Assembly: GCA_029987045.1 (NCBI GenBank)
Contig: DALTWN010000052.1
Span: 1 to 6,609, forward strand
DNA: 6,609 nt
Source: Methanocorpusculum sp.
GTDB lineage: Archaea; Halobacteriota; Methanomicrobia; Methanomicrobiales; Methanocorpusculaceae
Direction of reading: 5' to 3'
In this document: one piece after another, positions 5,181 through 6,609 of the stretch
Position numbering within the stretch: the stretch's first letter is position 1
How the letters are laid out: every line of letters starts with the position of its first letter
Notes under the pieces: model-generated
Seen by the model: only the letters and a program-made list of their open reading frames with translations
The model's database searches: none
What the model was told of the DNA's origin: nothing
Translations under genes and position numbers: made by a program

Positions 5181-5675
5181 TCACATATACTCGCTTTGGA
5201 TCTTCAGGATTTCCGTACTGTCTTTTGCCGCGGCATACTCGCTCAGGGGTTCCGCGTTCAGTTCGAGGAAATGCAGACCCCAGTTGAACTTCGCAAGGAT
5301 CTGTTCCGCCTGACTGCGTTCGCCGAGAATGACCAGCGCCGCAGCGATCGCTTCGACCGAGGTCAGGGTGAACGGTTTGCCGAAATTGACCGGATTCGCC
5401 GCAACGAGGAACGGCAGGGCACGCCGGCCTTTCCATGCGCCGAGATTCGCGGTATCCAGTACTTCCCAGGAACAGTCGAGCGCCGTGATGCTCGGCACCC
5501 ATTTCCTGTCCGCGGGAGAAATGACGTCTGCGGTCGGATCCAGGACCAGCGACGGTTTCGGAATCTGACCGATCTTGGTCACGATTCTCATCATCCCGAA
5601 CCGCTCGAGCTTCTTCATGGTGCATTTCTTCGGATCGCACGAATTGTCACGATAGGCGATAAGCGGTATAGACAT
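5181..5675 (-). CDS. tsr3: Tsr3, 16S rRNA aminocarboxypropyltransferase
   Basis: Enzyme of 164 residues, the archaeal Tsr3 (DUF367) length, that transfers the 3-amino-3-carboxypropyl group of S-adenosylmethionine to N1-methylpseudouridine in small-subunit rRNA. Seen: DPKKCT (14-19), LVLDPTAD (43-50) followed by SPAD (53-56), the core ITALDCSWE (63-71), RRALPFLVAANPVNFGKP (84-101), LTSVEAIAAALVILG (104-118), and the C-terminal FNWGLHFLELN (130-140) with LSEY (144-147). All are hallmarks of the family, whose SPOUT-like fold binds SAM so that the acp group rather than methyl is transferred. The ATG at 5675 has no Shine-Dalgarno sequence but follows an AT-rich box A candidate closely, so the message may be leaderless. 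It is the first gene of the operon continuing with DUF1890, DUF1894 and mntP, and it diverges from the TudS-like fusion gene. Confidence 0.95.
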   Translation of the reverse strand: MSIPLIAYRDNSCDPKKCTMKKLERFGMMRIVTKIGQIPKPSLVLDPTADVISPADRKWVPSITALDCSWEVLDTANLGAWKGRRALPFLVAANPVNFGKPFTLTSVEAIAAALVILGERSQAEQILAKFNWGLHFLELNAEPLSEYAAAKDSTEILKIQSEYM

Positions 5676-5686
5676 GTTCTGATTCT

Positions 5687-5699
5687 TATCTATTTAATT
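5687..5699 (-). promoter_or_regulatory. Candidate box A promoter for the tsr3 operon
   Basis: On the minus strand AATTAAATAGATA precedes the tsr3 ATG, with GG just upstream. Its most TATA-like part is centred about 21 nt before the start codon, slightly short for a leaderless start. A second AT-rich element further upstream (complement of about 5703-5711) could serve instead. No Shine-Dalgarno sequence is present, consistent with a very short leader. Confidence 0.4.
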
Positions 5700-5703
5700 C
5701 CGA

Positions 5704-5712
5704 CAAATAAGT
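5704..5712 (+). promoter_or_regulatory. Weak box A candidate for the fusion gene
   Basis: CAAATAAGT is the most AT-rich stretch upstream of the plus-strand fusion gene; TTTAATT lies just before it. If used, transcription would start near 5735 and leave a leader of roughly 65-75 nt. That leader has no strong ribosome site, and GGTG at 5750-5753 is too far from the preferred ATG. Confidence 0.22.
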
Positions 5713-5808
5713 ACCTATACGTTACCGCATTCTTTTCTGTCCTGCGGCTGGTGTCTCTGACGGATGCCGGCAGTAGTGATATTATCCCTGCGAACAAACA
5801 TGATAGCA

Positions 5809-6609
5809 ATGTACGTGTTAGTATCCCCCTGCATCCTGCATCCGGACCTGCGGGCACGCGGAATCACCAGACCCGACGACCTGGAGGCATTCGAGAAGTT
5901 CATCCGGCGCTGCAAGACATTCAATATCGATATCGTCGAACTTCCCTGTCCGGAAACCCTGCAGTTCGGAAAGGAACGGGAACCCGGACCGTTCGTCGGC
6001 AGAATGGATACGCCGGAATTCGCGGCACTGCTGGACAGCCTGGAATCCGATGTCCGCAGAAAAATCGAACGCGAAACCCCGCTTGCAATCATCGGCGTGA
6101 ATTCATCTCCCACCTGCGGCGCGACCACGACCTACTATACCGATACAAAATCCGCCGGATCCGGCATGTTCCTCAAACGGTTCGCCGGAACCGTACCTGT
6201 CCTCGATGTCAAGGACTGCGCACGCTACACCGTCTACTTTGCCGCCCCGCTCTTTTCGGAAGCCGAACGGGCGTTCAACCGGATGGTAGCAGACGAACTC
6301 GCCGGACTGTTCTATGACGTCCATCTGCCGCAGGAACTCGATGACGATGCGAATACCCGTGCCGAAAACCGTGAAGCCCTCATCTATAGAGAAAACCTTG
6401 CCGCACTGCAGGCGGCAGACATCGTGGTCGCCGTCATCGACGGTGCCGATGCGGATTCAGGAACCGCATGGGAAATGGGGTATGCCGCCGCAAAAGGAAA
6501 ACGCATTCTTGCCCTGCGTACCGATTTCAGACGGTTTTCGGATGCAGAATCCGTAAACCTGATGCTGGAAACCGAAGCGGAAGTCTGTACATCCGTCGAC
6601 GAACTGCTG
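5809..6609 (+). CDS. TudS-related domain fused to nucleoside 2-deoxyribosyltransferase-like domain (3' partial)
   Basis: An open frame of 267 codons that runs off the right edge. Residues 1 to about 137 resemble the TudS-related (DUF523-like, CD3072-type) putative desulfidases: VSPCIL (5-10, Cys8), LPCPE (45-49, Cys47) and GVNSSPTCG (96-104, Cys103). Three cysteines at these places bind a [4Fe-4S] cluster in thiouracil desulfidase TudS. Residues about 141-267 match the nucleoside 2-deoxyribosyltransferase family: VYFAAPLFSEAER (142-154), LPQELDD (173-179), AADIVVAVIDG (202-212) and DSGTAWEMGYA (216-226). In the last, Asp216 and Glu222 have the spacing of the catalytic Asp and Glu of known transferases. 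Base-exchange or N-glycosidase activity on a (thio)nucleoside is inference. I chose the ATG at 5809 because MYVLVSPC begins directly with the first strand of the domain; ATG at 5800 would add three residues, and ATG at 5764 is less likely. Only the end of the transferase domain appears to be missing. Confidence 0.85.
   Translation, partial: MYVLVSPCILHPDLRARGITRPDDLEAFEKFIRRCKTFNIDIVELPCPETLQFGKEREPGPFVGRMDTPEFAALLDSLESDVRRKIERETPLAIIGVNSSPTCGATTTYYTDTKSAGSGMFLKRFAGTVPVLDVKDCARYTVYFAAPLFSEAERAFNRMVADELAGLFYDVHLPQELDDDANTRAENREALIYRENLAALQAADIVVAVIDGADADSGTAWEMGYAAAKGKRILALRTDFRRFSDAESVNLMLETEAEVCTSVDELL

Noticed and set aside
5778..5786. Short palindrome GATATTATC before the fusion gene
   Set aside because: Arms of four bases are too short to separate from chance.
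5764..5808. Longer start for the fusion gene at ATG 5764
   Set aside because: It would place a non-conserved segment before the first strand of the TudS-like domain, and the only ribosome-like GGTG is about 10 nt away. ATG 5800 remains possible.
5715..6128. A 137-codon open frame on the minus strand opposite the fusion gene
   Set aside because: It overlaps the cysteine-motif half of the TudS-like gene on the other strand and is Ser/Arg-rich without motifs.
4734..6317. A 527-codon open frame on the plus strand
   Set aside because: It runs antisense through DUF1890 and tsr3 and then out of frame through the TudS-like fusion gene, all three of which have clear family motifs. Its translation is Arg-rich and shows no domain, which is typical of a shadow frame in GC-rich DNA.

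Overview
The window looks like a piece of a methanogenic archaeal chromosome, most likely from the Methanomicrobiales (a Methanocorpusculum-like genome would fit). Four things support this: a Dph2 and a Tsr3 of archaeal type, an archaeal METTL5-type methyltransferase, two adjacent small proteins that I recognise as the methanogen-restricted families DUF1890 and DUF1894, and box A (TATA) promoters with T-tract terminators. GC content by eye is in the low to mid 50s. The genus is inference; the archaeal methanogen call is firmer. I see no mobile element, CRISPR array, tRNA or rRNA gene.

Layout. (1) Positions 36-3199, minus strand: a four-gene operon read from right to left: Nudix hydrolase, dph2 (first step of diphthamide synthesis on elongation factor 2), a METTL5-like rRNA adenine methyltransferase, and an MFS exporter of the fosmidomycin-resistance type. 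Spacings are 7 nt, 5 nt and a 4-nt ATGA overlap. A hairpin lies across the end of the last gene. (2) Positions 3200-3300: a divergent promoter region with a good BRE/TATA pair for the plus-strand gene. (3) Positions 3301-3792, plus strand: a small unrecognised putative lipoprotein with an almost leaderless promoter. (4) Positions 3793-3865: a convergent gap holding a T tract for each direction. (5) Positions 3866-5675, minus strand: a second four-gene operon read from right to left: tsr3 (16S rRNA acp-transferase), DUF1890, DUF1894 and mntP (Mn2+ exporter). The genes are separated by 24 nt, a 22-nt overlap and 2 nt. (6) Positions 5676-5808: a second divergent promoter region. (7) From 5809 past the right edge, plus strand: a two-domain protein joining a TudS-related (DUF523-like) putative Fe-S desulfidase to a nucleoside 2-deoxyribosyltransferase-like domain.

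How the parts relate: three of the nine genes (dph2, METTL5-like, tsr3) chemically modify the decoding machinery, namely EF2, rRNA adenine and the rRNA hypermodified uridine. The METTL5-like, Tsr3 and Dph2 reactions all draw on S-adenosylmethionine. The least understood items are the TudS-like/deoxyribosyltransferase fusion, the DUF1890-DUF1894 pair placed between an rRNA-modification gene and a manganese exporter, and the orphan lipoprotein.
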